DNA from: Podocnemis expansa
Taxonomy: Eukaryota > Chordata > Testudines > Podocnemididae
Direction of reading: 5' to 3'
DNA length: 64,000 bases
Assembly: GCA_007922195.1 (NCBI GenBank)
Contig: ML681981.1
Location: forward strand, 16,119,089-16,183,088
Numbering within the stretch: position 1 is the stretch's first letter; each line of letters starts with the position of its first letter. This document shows, piece by piece, positions 12,061 to 64,000 of this stretch. The notes below the pieces were generated by a model. The model was not told the DNA's origin. It made no database searches and was given only the letters and a program-made list of their open reading frames with translations. A program made the translations under genes and the position numbers.

Positions 12061-12239
12061 GGTCCCAGCGCTGCTCCCAGAGCCAGGCAGGGGGCTGCTT
12101 ATTTACGGGTCTGTAGAGGGCTCTGACCAACCTTTTTGCAGCCTGTCCTGGGATGTGGCTGCTCTCCTCCTCTCCTGGCTTGGGGATACATGTAGCTCCC
12201 TCTTTTTAAAACAAAAAAACCAAAAATCTTCTAAAACAA

Positions 12240-12400
12240 TTTAATTTTATTTAAAAAACTAAAACTTTTATAATAATTTAATTTCAATTACATTTAATTC
12301 AATTTTAATAAATCAAACTGCAATTAATTTATTTCAATTAACATCAATTTGAATTCAATGAATTAAATTTTAATTTAATTTTAATTAAATTAACCAGTGG
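12240..12400. repeat. AT-rich low-complexity tract
   Basis: Repeated AATTTAATTTTAATT-like words with almost no G or C, inside the hAT-like element. Confidence 0.7.
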
Positions 12401-12771
12401 TCCTTCAGGGTTTGAAAAAGTATATTTTTTGCCCTCAAACCAAAAAAGATTGGGAACCACTGATTTATAATGTAAAACTTTAAGTCTGTTTGTTTACTCT
12501 TTGTCTTTTTGATGATTTTGCCATCTTGGATGGAAGCAATTCTAAAAGGAAATGTGTGTTTTGGCTTTGGAAATACTGTCCAAATTAGCACAGACTTCAT
12601 GTTACAGTTTCAAAAAAGTTAATAAATTGACTTTTATTAGCATACTATATTACTCTTCATTTTTTACTGTACTTCTGCATCATTGTATGAAGAGGTTTCA
12701 GTGGTGCAGCCCTCGGGCCAATATTCTAGTCCTCATGCGGCCCTCAAGGTGACTTGAGTTTGACACACCTG

Positions 12772-13887
12772 GTCTGTATGCTAGTAAAAAAGCATGAGGA
12801 TGCATAAAAGCAATGCTAAAGATTCTTGGAGGAAATAAAAAGTTCCCATTAAGGAAAACATTATTGAGGCTACATCTGTAACCCCAGGAAGATACATGGT
12901 TAAGAGAAGGAGACAAGACATTTTTAAATTTTACACCCAGAAAAGACAGCATGCATATAGCTGAGGTAACTGTTGGTTAAATCTATTCACTTCTTTCAGT
13001 CATCTCCAAGGAAAGAAATCTGCTCCATTCACCTATCAGTTAGTAAATGGAAATTAACTCTATTTCATTTTTAATTTATAATCATGGTGTGGCTGAAAGA
13101 CTTGATGAAACAAATGTTTATATAGAATGTGAACTAAGCACAATATACAGTAGTTTTGCACACAAATTTTATCCTTAATATTGATAATTTCAGCAGATAG
13201 TTTTAAAAAAATCATATGTTGTAACAGCTAAAGTACCAAAACCTATTCCACGATAGCCCTCTGTTTTCATATGTCCATACATTTTTAAAACATTTTGCAA
13301 AGTTAGCCTCTTCACACTGCTTTGGACAGCTGTGTTAAACATATTGAGGGATCTTTAATAAAGGGAGGGTGGAACTGTTGCCACAACTGCTATATTTTCC
13401 AATGGGAAAAAACATTTTTGAACCACAACACTTAATTCTGCCCTGCGTCCAGTTCCTCCTGAGTAGTTTGTGTTTGCTAAGCTTTTTAAAGAAGTAATTT
13501 GTTCAATGAATTCTGTATATTTTCAAATGTGTTCTGATTTATGCACTGTAGAAAATATTTTCAGGTTTGAAGGTTCTGTATTAATCTCAGATGCTCTGTG
13601 AATGGAGGATGTCTTCTCCATTGAAGAGCTTTAAAGCAGCTGGGGCCTTTTGAATAGTTAAAAACACATCGTGGGAAACCCAGGATGTGGTAAAAGAGAT
13701 TCTTCTGTACCTGCTGCTGTCTCTGTTGGGGGAGTGAAGAAGTTCCTAAGAGGAAGGAAATTGGTGCGATCTGAAGTTAGCTGTGATGCTTGAGGATATG
13801 GCCTTAAACTTGCTTTGTACATGCTCAGTCGTCATCAAAATGCTCACTTCTATTAGAATTTCTTACAGCTTCTTTTCTTTTTTGTAG
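12772..13887. other. Intergenic / upstream intron of ASAH2, nothing recognised
   Basis: No repeat or exon is recognised. The last 25 bases form a polypyrimidine tract and acceptor (TTTTTTGTAG ending 13887), so the 3' part is an intron of the ASAH2 transcript. Confidence 0.5.
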
Positions 13888-13901
13888 TTTCTGTTCCTGC
13901 A

Positions 13902-53952
<40,051 letters not shown>

Positions 53953-54416
53953 CTACTTTCACCTTAGCAGAAAAAGAAGATGCTTCATAGGAAAAATGTG
54001 TGTAGTACCGATGCTATACAAATATAGAGCTAAGAATTGTTGTTGAGTATGAAGATTTCAGTGCTATATATTCTCATTCTTGTTCTCTGACATGTTTTTA
54101 CTATTTGATCGTCTGTCCTCCTTGGCTGATCTGATGTAGTTCCACTCTGGTTGCTCGTGCCCAGTTCTGTTGTTGCAGTGAACTCCCACTCCAGTAAATG
54201 ATTCAACATCTTTTTAAAGACATCAATTGCACTTGAATTTTCATTCCTTGTTAAATGTATAGCACTCAGAAAGAGCTGTTTCCTAATGGAGGTAATTTCA
54301 GACAATTCAGTCCACATAATACTGTTATAAACTGGATGAAACTTTGTTGTGAGAGTAGCTTGTTCCCCCCACTTGACCAGAAAAGGCAAGATCTTTCCCA
54401 GCCTCAGTGTCTGTTG
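53953..54416 (+). other. ASAH2 3' UTR / downstream sequence
   Basis: Transcribed 3' UTR is expected here, but its end is not visible. There is no AATAAA in this stretch, only an AGTAAA variant near 54193. An open frame on the opposite strand (54030-54389) has no recognisable domain. Confidence 0.4.
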
Positions 54417-55480
54417 CAGTGTTTACCAGCATTTGGCCTGTGGGGCTTTCAAAGTGACTCACCACACCCCTCGCACTGGTTGCAGAAGGGAGCTGCTACC
54501 TAAAGACCCAGGCAGAGCATATTAGTGCATGGCTAAAGACCAGGTCCATCCCTTTGTGGGGGCAGGGCGCAGGATCAGTCTGCCTGTGGGGGCCCCTGCC
54601 TCTCTCCGCGGTGGGGGGCAGGGAGAGCCAGTTCCGAGGCTGGGCCTCGTGCTCTTGCCCCTTCCCTGAGCCAGCCACTGTGCCCCCAGGAGTGGGGCAG
54701 GTTGGCCCAGGAGCAGACCAGGCCAACCCAGGGTGCCAGGCTCTTCTTTCCTGCCCCACCTCTGGGCCAGCCCTCCCTGCCCCCAGGGTGCAACAGCTGG
54801 CCCAGGGGAGAGGTGGAAGAACAGAGCCCAGCCTCTGGGCCAGCTGTTCTGCCCTGGGGGCAGGAAGGGACAGCCCAGAGGCTGGGTTCTGCACTCTCGC
54901 CCCTGCCCTGCTGCCTTCAGCTTTATGCCAAAGGCAGCAGGATGGGGGCAGACAACAGCGCGGCAGTGGGGTGAGCCCCACACTGCCCTGCTCACAGCAA
55001 GACAGCGTGGGGCCTGCAGAACCGTGGGGTAAAGGGTGTTTGCCCCTCTCCCTCTGCCCTAAGGGTGGTCCTGCTAAAGGCTGGTGTAGGCTCCTTGCTG
55101 TAGCCAAGGGACGGGAGATCAGTGCTCCCCTTCCTCTGGCTGTATGGCAAAGTGCTCAGCCTGGGTCCTTAGGCACTGTTGTCCCTACTGGAGCCAGAAA
55201 GAGAGGGAGCCACCGATTTTCTGTCGTCCTGGATGCAGAAAGGAGCCACTGCCTAGGGACCCAAGCAGAGATCAAGGGACACTAGGATGCATGTGATATC
55301 CCTGTTGCAGCCAGAGAGATGGGGGATCAGCAATGAAGCAATCTCCTCACTGAACTCTTTCTGTCTTGCTGCAGTGGAGCTAGGGAGGTGGGCTGCTGGC
55401 AGAGACTAATGTCCCTTGGCCCTTTGGGGTTATTACAATGGTATCTGTGGCCCTCAAGCCAAAAAGTTTGGGAGTTACTG
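54417..55480. mobile_element. GC-rich hAT-like element with minisatellite interior
   Basis: Left CAGTGTTTACCAGCATTTGG and right CAAAAAGTTTGGGAGTTACTG-like ends are inverted with mismatches. Flanking 8-mers GTCTGTTG and GGCTATAG agree at only 5 of 8 bases, so limits are tentative. The interior (54630-54900) carries the same roughly 75-bp GC-rich unit as 29560-30100. Long open frames on both strands here are produced by high GC and show no transposase motif. Confidence 0.5.
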
Positions 55481-56351
55481 GGCTATAGTAATATTTTTAT
55501 ATTTGGGGTGGCTGTGCTGAAGCACTAGCTATCTTGGTTTTTTCTTCTTCTTTCTCTTTTTTACATGCTGTTCATTTTTGTGTATTTCCCTTTTCTCCCC
55601 ATACTCACATGGGCACAATATCCAGTGGAACGACTGTTTTACATGGGTCTAGTTTCTGAGCACATTTTATTAGAGCTTGTTTTAGGTGTTGCCCCTTGAG
55701 TGTTTATTACAATGGCCTTAAATGAAGAGTGTGTTTACAAATCAGTTTGAATGAGGCTCCACACAACAAATAAAGTTGAAACCTGCTCACTACAACATAT
55801 TAGAGAACGTCTGAAACTCACAGTGCACTTAATCCTCCCCTCCCAAATCCCAATCCAAAATCACATGTTTCAGATTATAAAAGTTGATTTCAAGGGAAAC
55901 TCTGGGGAAACATGATGATACTAGCTGTAACCTGTCAAAAATGATGGGGGAAAATCAAAAGGGAATTTATAAAATATTTATTTTAATAGATTAATAGCTC
56001 TTTACTTACAATATTTTTTGCAAAAGTTCTAGGGTCAGCTAAAACTTTTCCTTGGTAGTTCATATCCTTCACATAAACTTTCAGATTTTCATGGTTTCTT
56101 CCCTGAGTGACTGCCACATGCAATTGTCTGAAGAGTCAGCGTGAAATATTGGAAACAGCTGAAAGCATAGCAGAGAGCTTTATAATTTTGACAAGTTCAA
56201 AAGGAGCAGCCGTGTCACCAGAGTGTACCACCCTGGTTTCACTGACTGTTACTATCCAATTTTTAAATCCTCAGCCATTTCAGCTTTATAAATTACAATG
56301 AAGTATGCAGCTATAATAAGGTATGTATCTGTGCTAGGCCAAGAGGCCTAG
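55481..56351. other. 3' flank, nothing recognised
   Basis: AT-rich single-copy-looking DNA without exon-like or named repeat sequence. Confidence 0.4.
55769..55774 (+). terminator. Candidate poly(A) signal AATAAA
   Basis: The first canonical AATAAA found by eye downstream of the ASAH2 stop, 1.8 kb away and beyond the hAT-like element. It would imply that the transposon lies in the 3' UTR. Nothing confirms its use. Confidence 0.2.
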
Positions 56352-56421
56352 GCCATTGTGATGTCAGAGGCAACTCAACCAATTGTTCTGAAGGTTGAGT
56401 CGCCTCTGACATCACAATGGC
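56352..56421. repeat. Near-perfect 29-bp hairpin with 12-nt loop
   Basis: The arms 56352-56380 (GCCATTGTGATGTCAGAGGC...) and 56393-56421 (...GCCTCTGACATCACAATGGC) pair with one mismatch. The loop is AATTGTTCTGAA. Size and shape resemble a miRNA precursor or a minimal MITE. The stem contains the CRE-like word TGATGTCA. Confidence 0.85.
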
Positions 56422-59400
56422 GTGTCACGTGCTACACTTCACATCATGCATGCACACACATAGCAAATTAGAGGGACCCAAGAACAAAACTCTGTAAAAT
56501 GTTTATTGACCGGAGAGAAAGAGATGTGACCAGGAGCCAACAAACTAGACCCTGAAGGCAAGTCAGAGAGGCCATGAGGAAGTGAAGTTGTGAAAGCAGA
56601 TGGCTGATAGGATTTCAGAAAAGATGGAATGGTCCGTGGTTTCAAGAACCTTTGAGAGCTCCAGGTGCATGAGGATGGGAATAGGTCATGTAAGAGCAAA
56701 ATGACGCTTGTTTGCTGATTTGGATTTATTGGTCTTAATTGAAAAAAGGACAAATTACAGAGTATACACATGTATTTAAGCTATTTGTTTTCCTAGCATA
56801 CATTAAAAGCTTGTTTTAGAGTATTATCTAAATTCTTAATATTTGATATATATAGCAATGTGTATAGATATTTTATGCAATCTGTAGTTGTGTGCAGAGA
56901 TTCATTATCCATATAATTCTTCCTTTCTCAAAATTAGTGAAAGAGAAGGAATTCCTCATTTTAAATGCATCTTCAGTAGGTGTCAGACCCTTCTACCTTC
57001 ACATAGGGTGTACGAAGAAATCTTAATATAGATTTAGGGAAAACAGGGTGTAGGTTAAACAAGAATGTCTTGCCTGTTTCCTTTTAGAAAACTGAGATCC
57101 ATTATGCTTCTACAATCATTTCACAAAACCATCAACAATTTTGTACATCTTAAAGGACTGAATGCTACCATCATGCCAAGAAACTTTGAAAACTGTGTAA
57201 CAGCACCATCTAGTGACTTCTACCTTAATAATATATGCACATGAAAAAAAGAAAAACAAAAAACAAACTCACCAAACCCCAAACCAGCACTCCTTATGTC
57301 TCAGTTTATTACATCCCTGACTGACATAGCTATTCTAAAAAATGTTTGCAGTGTAGACTTAATCTTAGTTGGTTCTTGAATCCGGTTTAGCAAGGTAACT
57401 TCAGTAGAATAGAGTCTGAGATGGACACCACTCTTATACAGAACCCTGAACAAGCCACTGGGTGACAGTGTTGTTCAACAGAAAAACAGAGCTGTCACTA
57501 GAATTACTAATTGTAGTTTCCTATTTTTCTTTAAAATTGACTTGAAAAAGAGCTCTATGTAAGCTCCTAAGCTAGTCTCTCACACAAATAGAAGCTAATC
57601 CAGTAAAAGAGATTAATTTACCCACCTTATCTTAATATCCTGGTACCAACATGTCTGCAACAACACAGCGTTAAAATTTCTGTCCTTTCAAAACAGATTT
57701 TTATACTGTCAGCAATCTAGAGTTCCATTTTTCATCATGGGAGAGGATGTAATGCAGTCTTTAAGTCTGTTATGATTCCCATTATGCTAAAGAGTCCACT
57801 GAAATGTTATATTATTCCATAGAAATGTGCTCATTTCAGCTGATAACCTCTCTTTTTTATTCATAACTTAAACAATTTTCTCTTTCTAGGATTATCATTA
57901 ATTTTTGTTAGTTACTGTAAAGATGTGCTAAATCAGAGCCTGATCCAAAGGCTATGAAAGTAAACGGAAAGACTGCGACTGGGTTTAAATCATATCCTTA
58001 GTTGCTAGCAAGGATATGGATGAAGATCTTCCTAGTGATAGCCTAGTGTAGCATTTAAATGTTTCCTTGTCACATGTCAACACTGAATGAACTTACGTAT
58101 TTTATAGGAACACATCATTACTACCCTGAACAACTCCTATGCTGTTGCTTTGCCTGGTTAAGAACATGTCAGGTGATTCACTACTTCCAGGCAAATAGCT
58201 GCTGCTTATTCATTTATGCATTATCATTTTCATGCCTGGCAGTTTACATGCATAATTCACATCTGTGTTAAATCTATACATGCCTGTTCATGGATATGAA
58301 CATGTATTGCTGTCATGGGGGGCCTAACTGAGTGAAGCCCCATCAAACATCTTCCCTCTTTGTTTTCTTAACCCCCCACCCCAGCTTTCTGCTCAACACC
58401 TTCTCTTTTGGACAAGGAGTGGCTGAAGCAGCTGGTGTGACAGGAACCAGTCTAACCCTTGGAGTGCAACATACAAAGAGAGGAAATGTCTAGAGATATG
58501 AGTGTAGGTGTAGCACCATGAGGCGAAGGCCAGTAATGGAAGGAGCATTGATTTCCAGCCCTGAAAGTACTTCTCCCATTACTAAAACCAGAAATCTTCC
58601 TTGTCCTCCCACCTCCTGTTACTTCTCTAGCTGAAATGAAAGAAATATTTGCTGTGGCTCTGAAGATTGTTGTCTCAAACTGCGAAGATGAAAAAGATAC
58701 ATGTGTGCAAGTCAGAGTGGAACAATAAAGCCCTTGTTGGAGTGATATCATCTTGCATCACAATGCATTTAGAAGCGGTCCTGGATGTTGTGCTAATACT
58801 GGTTTTAGTTTTGCTGCCTCATCTCTGCTTCTTCCTGAGTTCTTCACCACTTGGCCCGCTCCCAGGCCAGGAAGGGTTGCAGTGGAGTCACTTCTCTCCA
58901 TTCAGGCTGGTGGAGCAGCTCCAATGGCTCTTCAGATGCTTCTGCCTGTTCCCAAGCAGGATGCTGCAAGGAGGTGAGGAGGAGCAGAGCACCTGTCCTG
59001 ACTGTAGAACTGTTCTCATTTGCTGGGCTCTTCCTCCCCACCCTCCTTTGGGATATTAGCATCCTACTGCTAAGGGGAAGGCTGGGGACTAGGCCAAGTG
59101 TCAGGAATGAGGGCCTGCAGCTGCACCTGCCAAGTCATTAGGCAGCCAACAGTTGCAGGTGGGCCACAGCTGAACACTCTCTCCCCAGTCCCCCAAGAGT
59201 GGCTGTGTCTGCCCAATGCAAAAGTCTGAGGATTTTCTCCCTCTGTCTGGTCACCTCACTCCATGCTCTGCTCCTGACTGCAGTCTTCAGCCTAGACCCA
59301 GCCCTGCATCCCAAATTTGTTTCAGTCCTGTCAGCCTTGCTCCTGCCCTCAGGTAATCTGGCTTTGACTTCTGACCCTCTCAGCTATGATTCTTGACTCT

Positions 59401-62145
59401 GCCATTATCTTCACCCCTGGATCTGCTTTGACTTTGGGCTCTGACCATCAGACTCTGACCACTAGACATGACTGCCTACAACATGCTGCCCTTTACATCT
59501 GGTGGTACCAGGAATGTGAAGTTTGAGGGAGGGAAGTTATATTGCTGGGACTTCCTGGGATTGAGACTTAGTGGGTCTGTGGACAGGGGAAGGAGGTTTA
59601 TCCCTGACTGTTGACTTTTTTATTACTCTGCTGAAGCTGTCCTTGCAAGTGCTATACAATTATATATCATGAGAGAGTTAAGATAGAGCACCTTCTGAAG
59701 GAGACTTAAGTAGGTCATCAGATTTATTTTCATTGTTTTTCAATACACTTCTAGTCCCTGTCTAAGTATGTCTAGCTCCAAATATGGGAACCACAGGCAA
59801 AGTTTGCTTTTGCTTCTCTACCTCAGAGTAGCGGTTCACTTTTACTTCACTCTGAGATACTCTGAGGCCTTGTGTCACAGATGTTTTCTGGAAAATTCAG
59901 ACAGCACCAGAGGGTGAGGGCAGTCCCAAAACAGTGGACCCTTTCTGTAATATAAATTTACATACATATGGCTATTTTCAGGTTTTCCAGGTCTTCACGC
60001 TTCTCTCTGAAGGTTTCAATTCTCTATAGTATGTTTGTCCTAATTTAGAGCACTAATACAATTTTCAGCCACTTCTTACTGTTGAATGTGAGCATATTGC
60101 TCTTAATTAGTGAAGAATTATTTCTCTGGTCTTCTTTGGGATTTTCTAATTTCAGACACAGAGAAGCATAAGGAAAATCAGGCTGCTGCTTGGTTTATCA
60201 TCTAGGCTGGTGAGAAAACAGTGAGTTGCAGTTTCTGATAGCCCTAAGGATTAGTTCTGAGCAGGAAGAAACACTGAGTTCTGTGTTTGCCATGATTTTA
60301 AAACAAAATAAAAACAGGAAATAATGGAGTTAAATGAGGTAGAGCAGATTAGTAAAGTAAATGAGGTAGAATAACAAAACTGGCAGAACATACTCTTCTT
60401 GATGGAGTAAAGCTCAGAATACAGCTGACCTTCCTAAAATTCTTCAAAATTGCTGCAGGGTATTCAAGGCTATTCTTTAATTCTTCCTTGGCTGTTGTCC
60501 CCCTCTCCCCCCACTGCCTTTGGTTATGTAACTGTCCAGAATCAGGAACCTTCTTAGTGAACATTATTTAATAATATGGTTAACTGCAGAATGTCAAAAC
60601 TTCTCTGATCATTAGGATTTAATACTTCCGTAAACCAAGATTTTGAAGAATGCAGGAACAAAGCAAACTGTAATACTACCTAAGCGAGTATTGGGAGCAT
60701 TGGATACTACTGGCCACTTTAGTGGAACAGATAGAATTCAGAATTAATATAGAGCAGAAGAAAAAAGTAAATACACATGTGCAGGTATTTTAAAGAGCAA
60801 GTTCCCCATATCCTATTCTTAGGTAAACTCACTGGCAACTACATTTTAACTTCTGTTCACACAAGTCACAGACCTTGCAATTCTAGCAAGTTACCAATAA
60901 TAGCATCATTGCTCAGTGTCACTCCCTATACAGTGAATTAATTGATGTGATAAAGTGGATGAAGGTCTTGGCCAAAACTTTGTTTCAAAAATTTGATGTC
61001 AATTTACTTAGTGCAAGCGTTAATACTTACTCATCCCATCCTTCCAGTCAATCAACTCGAATTTTGGACATAAAGGCAGGCAATATCCTCCCAAGCAACT
61101 AAGAGATTCTCAGCTCCAAGAGCTGAGCCATACTTGTTTTATAGGCATCCTGCTTGGCCTCTTGTTGCTGCATATACCAGGTATTACATGATACCTGAAC
61201 ATCACAAAGCATTATTTGGGATGTTTCTTGAATAGAAGGGTAGTGTATGGGGAAAAGCTGCTGTCCAGTTGTCCAATATAGTGGCATTTTTTGGACATTT
61301 TGCTTGCTCCTTGTCCTTGTTGATGTGGATAACAATGTTGTTTGCACCTTACAGAATAAGAGGAAAAAATATGCACATAATGCACCATCCAGATATATTT
61401 CTTTGTTGCCTTCAACGAGTATAATGTACGGACGTATCTTATCTGCTTGTTATCTCTGAGTAGTGAATGGACTGCCATGCCTGTGTCTATCATGGGAGAC
61501 CTGGACAACCTAGCAAATACTCTGTAACCTTGGGGCACAATTCACTGCACAGACCAAGACACTTTGAGAGCTGGTCATTATACCCAACAGAAATCACTAC
61601 CTGTGCCAAAGGTCAGCATGGTGCATCAAAATAGCATGATGCTATTTTTGGATAGTGATATTATGTCCATTTGTCAGCACTGTAACTTACATTTGGGTCC
61701 ATTTTATTCAAGATAGCCAGCATTAGCAGAAGAAATAAAATTTAAAAAACCCAAACTTTTATAAACACGCATTTTCAATAAACAGCAGCTTTTCAGATGT
61801 TAGTGAACAAGTTTGTGTTTTTTGGGCCAAATTGTGTGCTTATGCAGATGAATGCAGACCCACTGACTTTAATGAAGACTCACTCACTTACACCAACAGA
61901 GAATTTGGTCTGATATCTATTGCCACAAATCTAGTTTCAATGAACATCTGCTGCAGTGGTCCCAAAGAGCATTTGTACTGATGCCTGCCCCCCTTTTTTG
62001 GCCCAAGTTAAATTTTGATGTCCTGGGGTATTCCAGCTGGGAGAAGAAATTGATGGAGCCTGGTATTTGATGCAGTCTTACTCATTTACGAAGAATGTAT
62101 GAAGTCCTGCTTCTCTGAAAGGAGGAGGCACTGAGAACAAAAGGA
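56422..62145. other. 3' intergenic DNA without supported genes
   Basis: Scattered open frames up to 130 codons (for example 58667-59059 and 56439-56771) lack domains, splice context or conserved character. A moderately GC-rich, repeat-like stretch (58750-59460) has recurrent CTCTGACC and TTGACTCTG words. No RNA gene was recognised. Confidence 0.45.
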
Positions 62146-62229
62146 GCAGTTTCTTAGTCTCGAAGTGCCACATGACTCCTTGTTGTTTTTTGTGCTGGAC
62201 TAGACTAACATGGCTATCCCTTTGGAAAT
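62146..62229 (+). repeat. Fold-back repeat, right half only
   Basis: TTTCTTAGTCTCGAAGTGCC, ACATGACTCCTTGTTGTTTT and GACTAACATGGCTATCCCTT match the right arm and tail of the family at 50330. The left arm is missing. Confidence 0.7.
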
Positions 62230-64000
62230 TATTAGATCCAAGCCTTGTTAGCCAACAGCCCTCGGTGCTCTTGCTCTTGCTTTTTCCAGGGTGTCACTGT
62301 GCTCACTGGCTACTACTTATCTTTCTTGCTTTTTGCCATTGCCTCTCTATGTTTTGTCTGTTCTCAATTTCTGTGCATTATTTCTCTCTCTCTCTCTCTC
62401 TCTCACAACGCAGTAGAAGCCCTCCACCTCACAGTCGAAACTCATAGGGGGGTTTACAACCCCCTTTTCTCATTTGGCAGGGAGCTTGTGATTAACTAAC
62501 CCTGTCAGTTATGTTTTTGAAAGGTGTTATTCATACCCAACTCAAAGAAGTTTGTGACTGATACTGTCACCAATGTATTTAGCAAAACAGTATTTACCTT
62601 CTTTTTTTTTTTCCTTTGCAAAACACTTGCCAGCAACTGATAAATTAAACTCATTTATTTTCTTTCTTAGGCAGTGGCTAAAGAGTGCAGGACTCTTTGC
62701 GAAACACATACTAAAACATGGTCCTTGCACTGGGGAGTTTATAATCAAATTAAGAAATGATTCAACCCTGGCTGAAATAAAATGAAAGAAGAGGAAGAGA
62801 TTGATAATATGTTTTGGGGTTACTTAGATTCATTCTGAGGCATGTCTTAGTGGTATTGCTGCATGTTCCTTTAAATATATTTATGTAATATATTGAGTTA
62901 TCTTAATCCATTTACTGGAAATTTATTAAATCTGGGTCCAGTAATTTAATTGAAAACAAGAGTAAAATTCTGGTATCCTTCCATTACTGGAAATATCATG
63001 CAAAGTTCTCTTCTTGCAAGAGTTGTTCAGCTTTACATATCTAAGAGGCACAGGTAGTTTGGAAAGATTCAAATAATCATCCAGAATTTTAAATGCCTAT
63101 TTAAAAATTCCCAATCCGATCCCTCTTATAGCTCTTATTCAGTTCTTTATATACCATTCACATATTCTTAGATTTAAATAATTTTTGAGTATTTTTCATG
63201 TATTTCATATAAAATTTTACATTTACTGAAAGGCCACACATGGATTACTTTATATGAAGTTTGGAAATGTGGACTTATGAGATGTTCAGCGAAGGGGGAT
63301 AGGGAAGCAATGAGCAATTCAAAAATTGTTGTTTCTCTAATAGTTCACAGCTGGCCAGCTTTCAAACAAATGCTGTAATCTGAAGCACTGGAATGACCTC
63401 GACTATTCAAAACAATTTAGTACTGTGTACCCTGATGGACTGCAGTTGTATAGAAGGCAACAGATTGGTTTGCAGATGTGTTAGTTCCATAAAGTCTGAA
63501 CTGTTTTGCTGTGTGCACTATAGGTCACACTAAAGCTGGAGAGAGGACTCCAAACTAATACTGGAGTTTTTACAACTTGCAGGCTATATTTTGGCTTGCT
63601 TTTAGAATAATAGCTAGGGTCTTTTGCCTGATTTATATATAATTTCACTTTTTCATTTCATTTCCAATCCACTTCAATTTTCAGTTTAGAAGATGCATGT
63701 TTTCCTTAAAATTTAAATAAAAAATTTAGTTCTCATTCCAGGAGAATATCAGGGCCTCTTGGTGGAGTTGCGATAGGGATACCCAGCATTTCTTTCTTGG
63801 TTAGTCTGCTGGGAATGAGCTGGTGGGATACAGACTTGTTAATAGCATATCTGTTTCCATTGTAACAATTTTAAAAAGTAAATGTAACTTTAATTTTTCC
63901 AGTAGGTGGCAGAGTTAAAGTTTAATTTCAGTGATCACTTATTAAATAGGTCATAAAACCAAAACCCACCCATGATCTTTGTTTTGAAGATGCAATTTAA
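62230..64000. other. 3' intergenic DNA, nothing further recognised
   Basis: Apart from the CT tract, AT-rich DNA without exon, RNA or named repeat that I can support. Confidence 0.45.
62385..62404 (+). repeat. (CT)n microsatellite
   Basis: About ten uninterrupted CT dinucleotides. Confidence 0.9.

Larger units (their letters stand above)
11328..12771. mobile_element. hAT-like non-autonomous DNA transposon, 1.4 kb
   Basis: The ends are inverted copies of an AGGGGTCTCAAAC-type terminus: left AGGGGTCTCAAACACGTGG, right GAGTTTGACACACCTG. The flanking 8-mers GTCTATAT and GTCTGTAT match at 7 of 8 positions, as expected for a hAT 8-bp target duplication. The same termini bound the 188-bp element at 51329-51516. 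The interior is GC-rich with a minisatellite (11740-12060), then AT-rich (12240-12400). No transposase is readable, so the element depended on an autonomous relative. Confidence 0.75.

Noticed and set aside
11382..12244. Open frames of up to 217 codons rich in Pro, Ser and Gly
   Set aside because: They run across the internal minisatellite of a hAT-like element on both strands, so they are composition effects.
54030..54389. 119-codon minus-strand frame just after the ASAH2 stop
   Set aside because: Most likely in the ASAH2 3' UTR. No recognisable protein; kept only as unexplained.
54496..55285. Long open frames on both strands (up to 243 codons)
   Set aside because: They overlap each other in several frames within a GC-rich tandem-repeat element, with no conserved motif. 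GC bias removes stop codons.
58667..59059. 130-codon open frame in the 3' flank
   Set aside because: No domain, overlapping frames on both strands, repeat-like composition, no splice context.

Overview
The window is vertebrate nuclear DNA: one gene with long introns sits in a dense bed of transposon remnants. The repeats are CR1 LINE sequence, a tRNA-derived SINE with a CR1-like 3' end, tyrosine-recombinase (DIRS-type) retrotransposons and many small hAT-like elements. This mix fits a non-avian sauropsid, most likely a turtle. That is an inference from repeat style; no species assignment was possible.

The only host gene I can support is neutral ceramidase, ASAH2, on the + strand. Twenty coding exons were read by hand from 13902 to 53952. 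All splice phases agree, and together they encode a 736-residue protein with an intact active site. A splice acceptor just before the start codon implies at least one upstream non-coding exon. A weak candidate for it lies at 10720-10832. Compared with the human protein as I remember it, the catalytic and C-terminal parts run almost gap-free, with a constant residue offset of 45. The Ser/Thr-rich mucin-like stalk after the membrane anchor is almost missing, and this accounts for the shorter length.

Layout: 1-4163 is the decayed right part of a DIRS retrotransposon (gag, RT/RNase H, tyrosine recombinase, inverted-repeat end). 4164-13887 is intergenic, with a MIR-like SINE, tandem repeats, GA microsatellites and a 1.4-kb hAT-like element carrying a minisatellite. 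13888-53952 is ASAH2. Its introns hold a tRNA-SINE (intron 1), fold-back elements (introns 2, 7 and 19), a nested hAT-like element (intron 9), a complete-ended 5-kb DIRS derivative (intron 11), a palindromic MITE (intron 13), and a 2.8-kb CR1 copy plus two hAT MITEs with perfect 8-bp target duplications (intron 19). 53953-64000 is 3' flank, with a GC-rich hAT-like element, a near-perfect 29-bp hairpin and no recognisable second gene.

I see no operon, CRISPR array, rRNA, functional tRNA or clearly new multi-gene system. The more unusual items are the stalk-poor ceramidase, its apparent GC-AG first intron, a fold-back repeat family with roughly 11-bp flanking duplications, the DIRS derivative whose interior lacks readable RT and recombinase, and the 56.35-kb hairpin.
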